Shown: one piece after another, positions 1-8,904 of the stretch | Layout of the letters: each line of letters starts with the position of its first letter | Numbering within the stretch: position 1 is the first letter of the stretch | Assembly: GCA_046290575.1 (NCBI GenBank) | Contig: JBKAGX010000010.1 | Coordinates: forward strand, 33,973-97,972 | Source: JANQQJ01 sp046290575 | Lineage (GTDB): Bacteria; Pseudomonadota; Alphaproteobacteria; SMXS01 | Reading direction: 5' to 3' | Length of the DNA: 64,000 bases | Translations under genes and position numbers: made by a program | The notes under the pieces: model-generated | Told to the model about the DNA's origin: nothing | Seen by the model: the letters and a program-made list of their open reading frames with translations, nothing else | Database searches by the model: none

Positions 1-122
1 TCAGCGATATCGGCAACAATGACAGTGCCGCCCTCCTGCGCCAGCCGTCTGCAATCGGCTTCGCCCAATCCCATTGCGCCGCCTGTCACAACGCAGACTT
101 TACCTGCAACCCGATCTGTCAT
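1..122 (-). CDS. SDR-family oxidoreductase, N-terminal part only
   Basis: Only about the first 40 codons lie in the window; the gene runs off the left edge. The translation begins MTDRVAGKVCVVTGGAMGLG and carries the TGxxxGxG nucleotide-binding turn of the short-chain dehydrogenase/reductase family, so an NAD(P)-dependent oxidoreductase is expected. It is almost identical over this stretch to the SDR at 233-1018, which lies upstream on the same strand, so the two look like a tandem duplication, probably co-transcribed. Substrate cannot be judged from the fragment. Confidence 0.8.
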   Translation of the reverse strand, partial: MTDRVAGKVCVVTGGAMGLGEADCRRLAQEGGTVIVADIA

Positions 123-159
123 GCTGTTCTCCTGTTAATTTCGATTTGCCTGCGCTGCT

Positions 160-220
160 CGTGCTGAGCTTCTCGAAGGATGAGCGGCCCGTTCCCCTTC
201 GATACGTTCAGGGCGAACGG
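160..220. repeat. imperfect palindromic intergenic repeat between the duplicated SDR genes
   Basis: The left half CTGAGCTTCTCGAAGG and the right half CCTTCGATACGTTCAG are imperfect reverse complements (13 of 16 positions) flanking GC-rich spacer. From memory, this type of TGAGC-TTCTCGAAGG / CCTTCGA-TTCAGGGCGAACGG sequence occurs as a dispersed palindromic repeat in many alphaproteobacterial genomes; that is recollection, not a search result. It is the only notable content of the 110-bp gap between the two SDR genes. Confidence 0.5.
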
Positions 221-232
221 GAAATTCATGCT

Positions 233-1018
233 TTAAGGCACCACGCCTTCTGTCACCGTCACCGTGTTATCGATGATCAGCTCCGTACCGCTGGTATATT
301 TCGATTCATCGGATGCCAGATAGAGCACCCCATAGGCGATGTCATTGGGTTCACCCATACGGCTGCCCATGCGGTATTCCATGATCCGCTGGCTGATGTC
401 GTCAGGTTCTGGCGCAGAGGACTCAGGCGGATGCACGCCCGTCGTCATAGGCGTTTCAATGGCGCCGGGGTGGACGGAGTTCACCCTGATCTTGTCGCCA
501 TTCTGCGCGCAATGGACAGCGGCTGCTTTCGACATCAGCCGTACTGCGCCTTTGGCGGCGGCATAGGCAAAAACATAAGGGGTGCCGGCGATGCCCGCGA
601 TCGAAGACATGTTGATGATCGAGCACAGCTCGCCGGACTCGCGCATCAGCGGGATGGCATGTTTCATGCCGTAGAAGGTGGCATCGGTACTGACCGCATT
701 CACCTTGCGCCACAGCTCCTCACTGGTGTTTTCCACATGCCCGCCACCGGCGATTCCGGCATTGTTCACCAGCACATTAAGTTTGCCGTATTTTTCTTTC
801 ACGTGCCCCATCAGGGCAATCCACGCATCTTCCTGCGTGACGTCAAGATGGACATATTCCGCACCGATTTCATTGGCCAGCGCCTGGCCTTTGTCATCGA
901 CAATGTCCGCGATGATCACCTGACCACCTTCCTGTGCCAAAAGGCGGCAATCCGCCTCGCCCAGGCCCATGGCGCCACCTGTCACGATGCAGACTTTGCC
1001 TGCTACACGTCCTGTCAT
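233..1018 (-). CDS. SDR-family NAD(P)-dependent oxidoreductase
   Basis: A 261-aa classical short-chain dehydrogenase, the usual family length. It shows the N-terminal Rossmann motif TGGAMGLG (about residues 14-21), the NNAG motif near residue 86, a catalytic Ser in the NMSS region and YAAAK (YxxxK) in the active site. It presumably oxidises a secondary alcohol or reduces a ketone; the substrate is not predictable. The ATG at 1018 follows a GGGGGAGAGC-type ribosome binding site and matches the start of the copy at 1-122. The divergent neighbour at 1216 is a TauD-type dioxygenase, so both may serve one catabolic pathway. Confidence 0.88.
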   Translation of the reverse strand: MTGRVAGKVCIVTGGAMGLGEADCRLLAQEGGQVIIADIVDDKGQALANEIGAEYVHLDVTQEDAWIALMGHVKEKYGKLNVLVNNAGIAGGGHVENTSEELWRKVNAVSTDATFYGMKHAIPLMRESGELCSIINMSSIAGIAGTPYVFAYAAAKGAVRLMSKAAAVHCAQNGDKIRVNSVHPGAIETPMTTGVHPPESSAPEPDDISQRIMEYRMGSRMGEPNDIAYGVLYLASDESKYTSGTELIIDNTVTVTEGVVP

Positions 1019-1215
1019 GCTGCTCTCCCCCGAACGTTGTCTCCACGCTGTTCAGATTGTCTACATGCGCGCGCGCTTGTGCAACCACTTGATCCCGCGC
1101 GCCCGGTTATGGTCTTTGAGGCACGCAACGAAACGGGCGTAGCAAGGCAAGAAGGTTGACCCTGTTACCCGCACATTGGGAGCCTGAAGACCATCAATTA
1201 TTTTTGGCGAGATCA

Positions 1216-2103
1216 ATGAGCACGCAGGCGCAGGCCAAGACCGATTATGAAACCCGGGAGCTGATGCCCGGCTTCGGTGTCGAGGTGACCGGCATTGATG
1301 CGGCCCAAGCCGACGACCAGACCCGGGCCTTCCTGCTGGACTGCTTTCAGAACCACGGCGCGTTGTTGCTGCGCGGCCAGTCGATGACGCCCGATGATAT
1401 GATGGCGTTCGGGACGATCTTCGGTGAGCTTGAAGACCATACCCAGGTTCAATACCGGATGCCGGGCTACCCGAAGATCTATCTGCTGTCCAATCGGGAT
1501 GTGGATGGTAAGCCCATCGGGTCGCACCGGGACGGCGTGGGATGGCACACGGATTATTCTTACAAGGATAAGCCGGTCATGTGCACCATGCTCTATTCCA
1601 TCGATGTACCGGAAGTCGGTGGCGATACCATGCTTGCGGATTTGTGTGCCGCCTATGACGCGCTGCCCGAGGAAAAGAAGACTGAGCTGGATCCGTTGAT
1701 CCTGCATCATTCCTATAAGTACTTCATGGAAACCCGTGAATTCGGCCGCCAGACACTAAGCCCCGAACTGGAGGCCGAGAATCCGGACGTGTTCCATCCG
1801 TTGATCCGCACCCACCCGGCCGATGGCCGAAAGGCGCTGTGGGTCAGCACCGGCACGGTGAAGACGATTGTCGGGATGTCCCAGAAGGATAGCCTGAAAC
1901 TGATCGATGAACTGGTTGAGTTCGTCACCCAGGACCGGTTCGTTTTCCGGCACAAATGGCGAAAGGGCGATATTCTCGTTTGGGATAACCGTTGCACCCT
2001 GCACACTGGATCGCTGTTCGACGATGAGAAATATATCCGGCATTCCTACCGTATGTGGGTGAAAGGCGATAAGCCCGTCGGCCCCGCGACCCATGCGGCC
2101 TGA
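1216..2103 (+). CDS. TauD/TfdA-family 2-oxoglutarate-dependent dioxygenase
   Basis: A 295-aa protein with the Fe(II) facial triad of the family: the HTD motif in a GWHTDYSY context and the distal His in CTLHTGSL, followed by the 2-oxoglutarate-binding Arg in the RHSYRMW segment. Family members hydroxylate sulfonates (taurine), aryloxyalkanoates, sulfate esters or related compounds next to a heteroatom, splitting off sulfite or an aldehyde. The start at 1216 (MSTQAQAK) is preferred over an in-frame ATG 60 bases upstream because the extra residues do not resemble the family. Neighbouring SDRs, a sulfotransferase and the Sox operon further right make an organosulfur substrate attractive, but this is inference. 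Confidence 0.87.
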   Translation: MSTQAQAKTDYETRELMPGFGVEVTGIDAAQADDQTRAFLLDCFQNHGALLLRGQSMTPDDMMAFGTIFGELEDHTQVQYRMPGYPKIYLLSNRDVDGKPIGSHRDGVGWHTDYSYKDKPVMCTMLYSIDVPEVGGDTMLADLCAAYDALPEEKKTELDPLILHHSYKYFMETREFGRQTLSPELEAENPDVFHPLIRTHPADGRKALWVSTGTVKTIVGMSQKDSLKLIDELVEFVTQDRFVFRHKWRKGDILVWDNRCTLHTGSLFDDEKYIRHSYRMWVKGDKPVGPATHAA

Positions 2104-2135
2104 CCGGGGATCGCGGACCATATGGCGCAGACCGT

Positions 2136-2996
2136 ATGACGGATGACAAAAACCTAAACTGGCTCATCACCGGCGTCAGTTCCGGCCTTGGTCACGCCCT
2201 GGCTGAAGCGGCGCTGGCGCAGGGCGATGTGGTCGTCGGTACGGCCCGTAACACCGCAGATATTGAGCGGTTCGAGGCGCTGGCCGATGGCCGGGCTCAT
2301 GGCCACCTTCTTGATGTAACTCATGACGACGCGATCACCCAGGTCGTTGCAGATGCCGAATCACAAACCGGTGGCATCGATGTACTGGTTAACAATGCCG
2401 GCTATGGTCTCGTCGGTGCGATCGAAGAGGCGAGCCTTGAGGAAATTCGGCAACAATTTGCCGTTAACGTGTTTGGCGCGATTGCTGTCACACAGGCCGT
2501 GCTGCCCTTTATGCGCAAGCGCCGCACCGGGCACGTGCTCAGTATCAGTTCCGTCAGCGGGCTGGCCCCATGGGCTGGAACCGGCGTCTATGGCGCCAGC
2601 AAGTACGCCCTCGAAGGGTTCGGGCAGAATCTGGCCAAAGAAGTCGCAGAGCTGGGGATTAAGGTCACCAATGTGGAGCCCGGCGCGCTGCGGACCGATT
2701 TTGCCGGCCGGTCACTGGTCACCGCGGCGCGGCAGATTGGCGATTATGATGGCGCGGCCCGCGACGCCCTGCGCACCCTTCAAGATGCGACCTCACGGGA
2801 AAATGGCGACCCGGCCAAAGCGGCCCGGGCCATTCTGAAGATGGTTGCTGCCGATGATCCGCCCCTGCATTTTCTGCTCGGATCGGACGCGCTTTACTAT
2901 GCCGGGGACAAACTAGGTTCGATGCAGGCGGAGATCGCGAAATGGGCGCCCTATACCACCGGCATCGCCTTTGATGAGGATGATGGCGCGTTGTGA
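2136..2996 (+). CDS. SDR-family oxidoreductase
   Basis: A 286-aa short-chain dehydrogenase with TGVSSGLG near residue 13, NNAGYGLVGA near residue 88, the Ser in SISSVSG and YGASKYALEG (YxxxK). The cofactor loop and length fit the extended-tail SDR5-like group often annotated as oxidoreductase or short-chain dehydrogenase. It lies 32 bases after the dioxygenase on the same strand and probably shares its transcript. It ends immediately before the convergent sulfotransferase gene. Substrate unknown. Confidence 0.87.
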   Translation: MTDDKNLNWLITGVSSGLGHALAEAALAQGDVVVGTARNTADIERFEALADGRAHGHLLDVTHDDAITQVVADAESQTGGIDVLVNNAGYGLVGAIEEASLEEIRQQFAVNVFGAIAVTQAVLPFMRKRRTGHVLSISSVSGLAPWAGTGVYGASKYALEGFGQNLAKEVAELGIKVTNVEPGALRTDFAGRSLVTAARQIGDYDGAARDALRTLQDATSRENGDPAKAARAILKMVAADDPPLHFLLGSDALYYAGDKLGSMQAEIAKWAPYTTGIAFDEDDGAL

Positions 2997-2997
2997 C

Positions 2998-3891
2998 TTA
3001 GGGCCCGCCGAATGATCCCTGATATCGTTTCAGAAAATCGAACTCCCGGCATAAATCTTCCACCGCGTTGACGTCACTATCCGACCAGTTGTGATCTTGC
3101 CGGGTCCGCCGGGCGGCCGGATAGACGATGCTGGCGCTTCTGTCGAGATAATCCTGATCGGCCTCAAGGCCGGCGAAGGTGCAAAGTGTCTCAAGCTGGG
3201 CAGCAGGGTCTTTCACCAGGTCCTCGTGCCACTGAAGATGCAATTCGTCTGCCGGAAGGGCGCGGGTGGCCTGACAGATGATCTCGGTCATATCCCGATA
3301 GCGGCTGATCGCGTTGGCCGTTGAACGGCCTTCCTGTCGCGCTATTGTTGCGATGTTGTCATAGGGGTTGCGAATGTTGAAGACGATACGCAGTCCCATA
3401 TTCATGCGCCGTCTGATCGTGTTGAGAAGGTCTGGATCATCTCTCAGATGCCAGGTTGTCCCGCCGGCTCTGTTATCACCGATGACAGTTGGTGTTTTGT
3501 ACTGACCTTTTGAAGCACCCGGTACCCTGTAGTCATACCCTGACCATTGACGGTTTATCCCTTCAAACCAGTCGTCCCGTCTGCGCAGGAGCGCCAGGAT
3601 CTGCGGCCGCCGGAACCCCAGCATGAAATAGGGAAGCGCGTTCATTTCATGGGCGATCAGCGCATCCGGATGCGCGTTCAGAAGTGTCCCTACCAGCGAA
3701 TGCCCGCTCCGAGGATATCCGATGAACAACAGGAAGTTCCTGATGCGGCTAAACCGGGCGCGGGACAGGGCGTAGTCAACAGAGGCAAGGGGATAGGCGA
3801 CGGCCAACGCGTGCAGTTCGCGCAACCGGTTCCCCGCCACCAGCGCACCATCGCGGGTCGGGAACAGGGCACGGGTAAGCAGTTTCTTCAA
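2998..3891 (-). CDS. sulfotransferase-family protein
   Basis: A 297-aa protein with the PAPS-dependent sulfotransferase signature. The 5'-phosphosulfate loop is GYPRSGHSLVG (about residues 58-68) and the 3'-phosphate-binding region is FNIRNPYDNIATIARQEGRS (about residues 170-190). It would transfer sulfate from PAPS to an unknown hydroxyl or amine acceptor. It heads a leftward group with the SRPBCC protein (4-base gap) and the amidohydrolase. No signal peptide is obvious. The acceptor cannot be predicted. Confidence 0.83.
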   Translation of the reverse strand: MKKLLTRALFPTRDGALVAGNRLRELHALAVAYPLASVDYALSRARFSRIRNFLLFIGYPRSGHSLVGTLLNAHPDALIAHEMNALPYFMLGFRRPQILALLRRRDDWFEGINRQWSGYDYRVPGASKGQYKTPTVIGDNRAGGTTWHLRDDPDLLNTIRRRMNMGLRIVFNIRNPYDNIATIARQEGRSTANAISRYRDMTEIICQATRALPADELHLQWHEDLVKDPAAQLETLCTFAGLEADQDYLDRSASIVYPAARRTRQDHNWSDSDVNAVEDLCREFDFLKRYQGSFGGP

Positions 3892-3895
3892 GGGC

Positions 3896-4333
3896 CTAGG
3901 AGTCGGTTATCAGCGTGTTCAGCCGTTCGCTCAAATCCTGATAGGCATTCTGAAGCCCCTGCGCCATTTGGTCCGCGTCGGCGCCCGCTGTAGGCTCGAA
4001 ATGGCCGACCCAGCGAATCATGCAACGATTGGAACCTGACTTGGTCAGCCGCGCGGACACGCTATAGGCCGCCATGCCCAGCGGGCGCCCGGCCGTCAGA
4101 CTGTAGGTCAGAAGATGCTGATCGTGATCGAGTGCATCCAGCCGGTGCTGCACCGCGCCCACGGATGGCAGCGTCAGGTCGCGCACCATGCCGATCCCGT
4201 CGCCCGACAGGCTGATGGTCCCTTCATCGCCGCCCACGACCCAGTCCAGCAGCGACCCGAAATCGGATACCACGGCCCAGGTTTTCTCAAGAGAGGCGTC
4301 GATCTGGTGTTCATAGATAACGTCTCGGTCCAT
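3896..4333 (-). CDS. SRPBCC-family (START/Bet v1-like) protein
   Basis: A 145-aa protein starting MDRDVIYEHQIDAS, with the usual SRPBCC opening (a strand followed by a helix around EKTWAVVSDFGSLLDWV) and a C-terminal amphipathic helix. These folds bind hydrophobic ligands or act as polyketide cyclases and lipid-transfer proteins. The start at 4333 is preferred over the upstream in-frame codon at 4393, because the latter lies inside the upstream amidohydrolase gene. It is co-directional with the amidohydrolase (14-base gap) and the sulfotransferase, so a shared operon is likely. Precise role unknown. Confidence 0.75.
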   Translation of the reverse strand: MDRDVIYEHQIDASLEKTWAVVSDFGSLLDWVVGGDEGTISLSGDGIGMVRDLTLPSVGAVQHRLDALDHDQHLLTYSLTAGRPLGMAAYSVSARLTKSGSNRCMIRWVGHFEPTAGADADQMAQGLQNAYQDLSERLNTLITDS

Positions 4334-4347
4334 ATCGCTTGTTCCTC

Positions 4348-5199
4348 TCAAGTCCAGTTCAGAAGGGTCTGGACGGTTTTGCCCATCACCCATTCCCTTT
4401 CACTCTCTGTCAGTGTTGGGCCCTCATGCATGCAGAGCGTCAATTCTGCCCAATTCAGACCAGTCTGATCGCCGCCATTGTCGCTGGCCCACATGATACG
4501 GTTCGCGCCGAAAGCGTCGATGGCCTGCCGCAGATAGGGCCATAAGTCGGTGAACGGGTAGTCGCGAATTCCGAACATCCCCTGCGCGTGGCTCCATTTC
4601 AAGGCCACATTCGTGTGGTCCGCCAGACGCAGGACTTGATCAAAGTAGCCATTGTCGCGCGGGCCACTGTCCGGGGTTTGTGCATCCAGGAAGCTGACAT
4701 TGTCTTCCATGGGCATGCCGCAATGATCGACAATGACCTGCAGGTCCGGAAATTTTTTCAGGTAGGGCGCCAGCAGATCGACATGGCCGGCGATGAAAAT
4801 GAACAACGGAATCCCGGCGCGCTCGGCCTCGGCGAAGATCGGTTCAAAAGCACCTGACCCGAATGCCTGCAGCTCCTCAGCGGTGACGGCCGGGATAATC
4901 CGGACCGCCCGCGCATGCGGCGCATCGCGCGCCATCCGGATCAGACTGCCGACTTCCGGGTCGCGGTAATCGACCCGCAGCACATAGGAAAACCGTTCCG
5001 GGTGCAGCCAGGATGCAAGCTCTGCTGTCGGGCTGGTGACCCGGTAAGCGCCATTGTCCAGCGTATAGCCGGGCCCCCAATTGTCCAGGCCCCAGAACTC
5101 GTCGATCAGTGCCGCCTTGATGCCCAGCGCATCCATGGCGGCCAGGGTCTGGTCGATGCCGCCTGGGCCGAAATGGATCTGCGCGTCGATGATGTCCAA
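4348..5199 (-). CDS. amidohydrolase family 2 (ACMSD-like) metal-dependent hydrolase
   Basis: A 283-aa TIM-barrel hydrolase or decarboxylase. It starts MDIIDAQIHFG, where the usual HxH motif is reduced to a QIH form, then shows VDHCGMP near residue 153 and the late metal-binding Asp in WASDNGG. This fits the amidohydrolase_2 group (ACMSD/uracil-5-carboxylate decarboxylase/2-pyrone-4,6-dicarboxylate lactonase relatives), which hydrolyse lactones or decarboxylate aromatics. It is the first gene of a leftward run with the SRPBCC and sulfotransferase genes. The degenerate first metal motif may mean altered metal use. Confidence 0.8.
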   Translation of the reverse strand: MDIIDAQIHFGPGGIDQTLAAMDALGIKAALIDEFWGLDNWGPGYTLDNGAYRVTSPTAELASWLHPERFSYVLRVDYRDPEVGSLIRMARDAPHARAVRIIPAVTAEELQAFGSGAFEPIFAEAERAGIPLFIFIAGHVDLLAPYLKKFPDLQVIVDHCGMPMEDNVSFLDAQTPDSGPRDNGYFDQVLRLADHTNVALKWSHAQGMFGIRDYPFTDLWPYLRQAIDAFGANRIMWASDNGGDQTGLNWAELTLCMHEGPTLTESEREWVMGKTVQTLLNWT

Positions 5200-5280
5200 T
5201 GGGTGTCCCCCTTTACCTCATGCAATCATTTTTTTGCCAGCATGGAAAGCATGCTGCTAATGCGCCAAATGTGAGAAACG

Positions 5281-5315
5281 AAAAAGGCCGTGATCTGATG
5301 GTGCAGATCACGGCC
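5281..5315 (-). terminator. rho-independent terminator after the first TonB receptor gene
   Basis: A perfect 12-bp stem (GGCCGTGATCTG pairing with CAGATCACGGCC, arms 5286-5297 and 5304-5315) with a 6-base loop. On the minus strand it is followed directly by five T. It lies 48 bases beyond the stop codon of the TonB-dependent receptor, the expected place for its terminator, and separates that gene from the amidohydrolase group. Confidence 0.9.
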
Positions 5316-5362
5316 CTTGTTCAAGTTGGGCGGGCAAGGGCCCGTCCTAATGGTGCGTAGCG

Positions 5363-7879
5363 TTAGAAGCGGAAGCTCAGCTCAAACTCAATCGTCCGCG
5401 GGTTCAGTGGTGTACCATAGCGGTCCGCCTGGAAGGCGTTCGCCTGAGCGACGTTACCACCGGTGCTCGGCGTATCCACGGCACCGACCAGAACATATTT
5501 GTCATTCAGGTTCTTGCCGATAATCGCGAACTGCCATGTGCCCTCCGCATCGCCGATCCGGATCGCCGCATCGATGGAGGCATAGCCACCCTGAATGGCG
5601 TCAGGAATGAAGGCGCTGAGCAGATATTTGGACTTGAACTTCACGTTGCCGGAGAGGCCGAATTCGAGGCCATTGCCAAAGGGGCGTGTGTAGTTGAAGC
5701 CAACATTGCCCGACCATTTCGGTGCCAGGTTCCGGCGAACGCCCGAAAGGTCCTGATTTTGCAGCACGACGGTCGGGTCCAGTATGCAGCCCTGTTCAGG
5801 TGACTGGCCCGCATAACACGGTGCGGAGAACGTGGTGTACTTCGCGTCGTTATAGGCCAGGGATGCAAGCAAAATGAGCCCTTCAATTCCTTGGGGCGCC
5901 CAATTTGCCTGGAACTCCACGCCTTTGGTCTTGGCGCCACCGGCATTCAGCGTCCGGTAGGCAAAGGTGGAAGCATTGAAGAAGTTCAGCTGCAGGTCAT
6001 CATATTTGTAGTAGTAGAAGTCGATTTCCAGGTTCAGCGTGTTATCGAGAAGGTCGGCTTTCATGCCGCCCTCGAACCCTTCAACGGTTTCCGGCTGATA
6101 GGTGATATCCTCAATCGGATCCGCATTGAGCGTACTGTCGATGGAGCCGTTGTCGAAGCCGCCGGACTTGAAGCCCTGCTTATAGGCAACGAAGAACGTA
6201 TAGTTGTCGTTCGGCTGCCAGCGCAGAGTCGCTTCCGGGATCAGATCATCATGAGATGTCGCGTCGGCGAGAACCCGCCCCTCGACGAACAGGCCCAGAA
6301 AAGCCGGGTTTACATAAGGCTGTGTGAAGAACGAGTCCTTCTTTTCCCAGATGTAACGGGTACCAGCCGTCAGCTGCAGTTCCTGGGTGATGTCCCAGAT
6401 CAATTCACCATAGACCGAGATGGTCTCACCGTCGGTTCCCGACAGCTTGTCGTAAGCGATGAACTGATCCATCGGATCCGTGACCGCGGTGTTTTCCGCA
6501 CCGGCGAAGATCACTTCCTGGCGGAAGTCGCGGTCGGTCTGCTGATAGTAAACACCCAGAACACCATTAAGGGGGCCGTCGAACTTGGTCGCTGCCCGGC
6601 TTTCAATGGAGTAGTTGTTGAAGACGCTGAACTCACTGGCGAAAATCTGTGTCTCACCGCCCCCATCAGCATCAATCACCCAGCCGACCCGCTGCTGGTG
6701 CCAGTTCAAGATGGTCTGGATATAGACCTTGTCGAGGTCAAATTCGAAGTCACCGGTGATGATATAGGATTTGTACTCTTCACCAAGCTGTCCGCCAAAG
6801 CGGTCCAGATCAACAGACGTCGCGGCCACATCGGGCGGAATGGGGTTCTGACCGGAAGCACGGTCGGTGTCGCACTCGACGGTGGGCAGGGGCGTGGGGC
6901 TTTGCATGGCCGGAACGAACATGCCGTCGACGATGGCTGCGGTCGGGCCGACAGTCACATGCGGCGTCCCGTTCAGCGCACTACAATCGTAGAGCTCTGT
7001 CAGGTTGGCATTGTTCAGTTTGACGTCAGCGATGGACGCCTTCAGCCGGAAGGTGAAGATGTCGCTCGGTGTGCCCTTGATGGTCAAACGGCCAAAAAAC
7101 GATTCTTCTTCCGGTGACCATTCGCTTGCCGGGGCCGGGTTGGCCCGCGGCGTGGCAGAGAACCCATTGGCCGCATCCAGCGTCGTATATGTCGTCGGGC
7201 CTGCCGTGTTGCGGATGTAGCCCTGCCACATCTTGGTGCCGGACACCGCCAGGCGGATGCCCCATTTGTCGTTGATCGGCGTGGACAGGACCGCTTCACC
7301 GGTCAGCTGCTGGGCTTCGATTTCATACCCGATCTTGCCCAGGATCTCCAGCTCATCGCCCGGATCGTTGGTCTGGATGGAAATCACGCCGGCAGTCGCA
7401 TTCTTGCCGAAGTAAAGCGCCTGAGGGCCCTTCAGGATCGCTACCTGACTGGTGTCGAACAGGCCTTCATTGATGGCGCGATTCTGCGGGAAGTAGACCC
7501 CGTCGACGATAATGGCCACGGACGATTCAATGCCGATCGTACCGGCGCTTGACGAAATGCCGCGGATCGAGATGTTGGAGCCGGAACCGCTCGAAATCCG
7601 CTGGATTTCCAGCGATGGCGTGAACGCTGCGATATCTTCGATATTCTTCAGGCCATAATCGTCCATGGTCTGTTCATTGACCGCGGTAATGGCAACAGGA
7701 ATATCACGGATTTCCTGCTCGATCGCACGCGCCTGCACCGTGATTGTCTCAGTCGCCGCCATGGCAGGGGCGATCCCTGCAGTAGAAACTACAGCAGCAA
7801 CGGACGTGCCGAGAATGATGGATTTTAGATGAGTAGTGGGCATGTTGCGCATGCCGGAACGAACGCCTTCGGTGGTCAT
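5363..7879 (-). CDS. TonB-dependent outer-membrane receptor
   Basis: An 838-aa receptor. It has a signal sequence ending around APAMAA, a TonB-box-like ETITVQAR segment, a plug domain (IPVAITAVNEQTMDDYGL, then the glycine-rich GPQALYFGKNATAGVI region) and a long beta-barrel ending in ELSFRF with a terminal Phe. It imports an unknown ligand across the outer membrane using TonB energy. The start at 7879 is chosen because GGGGAGG lies 4 bases upstream; the in-frame codon 111 bases further upstream lacks such a site. It is divergent from a TetR regulator at 8082, its likely controller, and ends before a strong terminator. Confidence 0.92.
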   Translation of the reverse strand: MTTEGVRSGMRNMPTTHLKSIILGTSVAAVVSTAGIAPAMAATETITVQARAIEQEIRDIPVAITAVNEQTMDDYGLKNIEDIAAFTPSLEIQRISSGSGSNISIRGISSSAGTIGIESSVAIIVDGVYFPQNRAINEGLFDTSQVAILKGPQALYFGKNATAGVISIQTNDPGDELEILGKIGYEIEAQQLTGEAVLSTPINDKWGIRLAVSGTKMWQGYIRNTAGPTTYTTLDAANGFSATPRANPAPASEWSPEEESFFGRLTIKGTPSDIFTFRLKASIADVKLNNANLTELYDCSALNGTPHVTVGPTAAIVDGMFVPAMQSPTPLPTVECDTDRASGQNPIPPDVAATSVDLDRFGGQLGEEYKSYIITGDFEFDLDKVYIQTILNWHQQRVGWVIDADGGGETQIFASEFSVFNNYSIESRAATKFDGPLNGVLGVYYQQTDRDFRQEVIFAGAENTAVTDPMDQFIAYDKLSGTDGETISVYGELIWDITQELQLTAGTRYIWEKKDSFFTQPYVNPAFLGLFVEGRVLADATSHDDLIPEATLRWQPNDNYTFFVAYKQGFKSGGFDNGSIDSTLNADPIEDITYQPETVEGFEGGMKADLLDNTLNLEIDFYYYKYDDLQLNFFNASTFAYRTLNAGGAKTKGVEFQANWAPQGIEGLILLASLAYNDAKYTTFSAPCYAGQSPEQGCILDPTVVLQNQDLSGVRRNLAPKWSGNVGFNYTRPFGNGLEFGLSGNVKFKSKYLLSAFIPDAIQGGYASIDAAIRIGDAEGTWQFAIIGKNLNDKYVLVGAVDTPSTGGNVAQANAFQADRYGTPLNPRTIEFELSFRF

Positions 7880-8081
7880 AGTACCTCCCCTAACGCAACC
7901 GAAACATTTACTTGGGACGACATCCTGGGACGAAGTCCCGTCGGCGCCATTTTTTCTTTTTATTGTGTCGGCAGTCTCGCGTACGGACATGAATCTGTCA
8001 AACCTATCTTTTTTTGACCAAACTGTCAGTATTGAGCGGTCACCTAGCGTTGTGCCGTGGCCCGGACAGCCCGCGCAATAA
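7880..8081. promoter_or_regulatory. divergent promoter region between TonB receptor and TetR gene
   Basis: This 200-bp gap must hold the promoters for both genes. A short inverted repeat, TGAC-N6-GTCA, lies at 8015-8028 after a T-run and could be a TetR operator, but the arms are only 4 bp. No clearer palindrome was found. Confidence 0.35.
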
Positions 8082-8765
8082 TTGATTGGTGCGGCGCGGA
8101 TAAGGATAGCGGTATTGTTGAAAAACGATCACGAGACGCCGGGCGCTTCGAAACGGAAGACCTGGCAGGCGCGAAAGAGCGGGGAAACACGGGTGGCGAT
8201 TCTCGACGCTGCCATCCACTGCTATATCGATATCGGTTACGCGCGCACCACGCTGCAGCAGATCGCAGATCGTACCGGGTTGTCCCGTGGCGCAATCCTC
8301 TATCATTTTCCGTCGATGACAGAGATCACGATGGCGGCGCTGAACCACCTCAACACGCGGTGGCTCAACGCCTATCGCGACCGGCTCGATCGGTTGCCAC
8401 GTGACGACAACTACGTCCACGCGACCATCGACGCGTTTTGGGAGCAGCTTGCAGACCCGTTATTTTCGGCCATGCTTGAACTGATTGTCGCAGCCCGGAC
8501 GGATTCACAATTGCAGGCGATCGTGGCACCAGCGCGCCGTGCGTTCACCGAAGAACTTAACAGTCTGTCTGCGGAACACGCGCCGAGCGATAACAAGCGT
8601 GATGACCGTCTCGATCTGGCGGTCGATCTTGCAGAATATCTGATGATCGGTATGGCAGTGGGCATTGTGTGGACAGAGTCTGATGATCGTCAGGATCGTG
8701 TGCTCGACTATCTGAAGAACCATATACGCCGCTTGTTCGATGAGGGCCCGCAAGCCTTGTCCTGA
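8082..8765 (+). CDS. TetR/AcrR-family transcriptional regulator
   Basis: A protein of up to 227 aa with a typical TetR N-terminal DNA-binding domain (about residues 35-80: ILDAAIHCYIDIGYARTT, then IADRTGLSRGAILYHF) and an all-helical C-terminal ligand domain. The true start is uncertain: the first 30 residues precede the family's usual beginning, and a TTG near 8115 or another downstream codon is possible. It sits divergent to the TonB receptor and upstream of the molybdenum-hydroxylase/sox operon, so it may control either or both. Confidence 0.87.
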   Translation: MIGAARIRIAVLLKNDHETPGASKRKTWQARKSGETRVAILDAAIHCYIDIGYARTTLQQIADRTGLSRGAILYHFPSMTEITMAALNHLNTRWLNAYRDRLDRLPRDDNYVHATIDAFWEQLADPLFSAMLELIVAARTDSQLQAIVAPARRAFTEELNSLSAEHAPSDNKRDDRLDLAVDLAEYLMIGMAVGIVWTESDDRQDRVLDYLKNHIRRLFDEGPQALS

Positions 8766-8904
8766 CGTTGCCGACATTGTGATTTACCCATGCGCGCACC
8801 ACTCTTCCTGACCGGGTTCTGTGATCTCTTTTTGAGATTCGTGAACTCGGTCTATATTGGGTTGAGATATGTTGAAATTTCTGGGTTCGAGGTAGGGAAC
8901 GTTT

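Noticed and set aside
74..1159. Open frame of 361 codons on the + strand spanning the SDR genes
   Set aside because: Antisense to two recognisable SDR genes and Arg/His-rich.
5891..7117. Long open frame (408 codons) on the + strand
   Set aside because: Antisense to the TonB receptor gene, whose plug and barrel motifs are clear; the frame has no domain pattern and results from GC-rich codon bias.
8821..8838. Short inverted repeat GATCTC-TTTTT-GAGATTC as operator or promoter of the Mo-hydroxylase operon
   Set aside because: Arms are only 5-6 bp, and the TTGAGA/TATATT pair beside it has a 15-base spacer, too weak to call.
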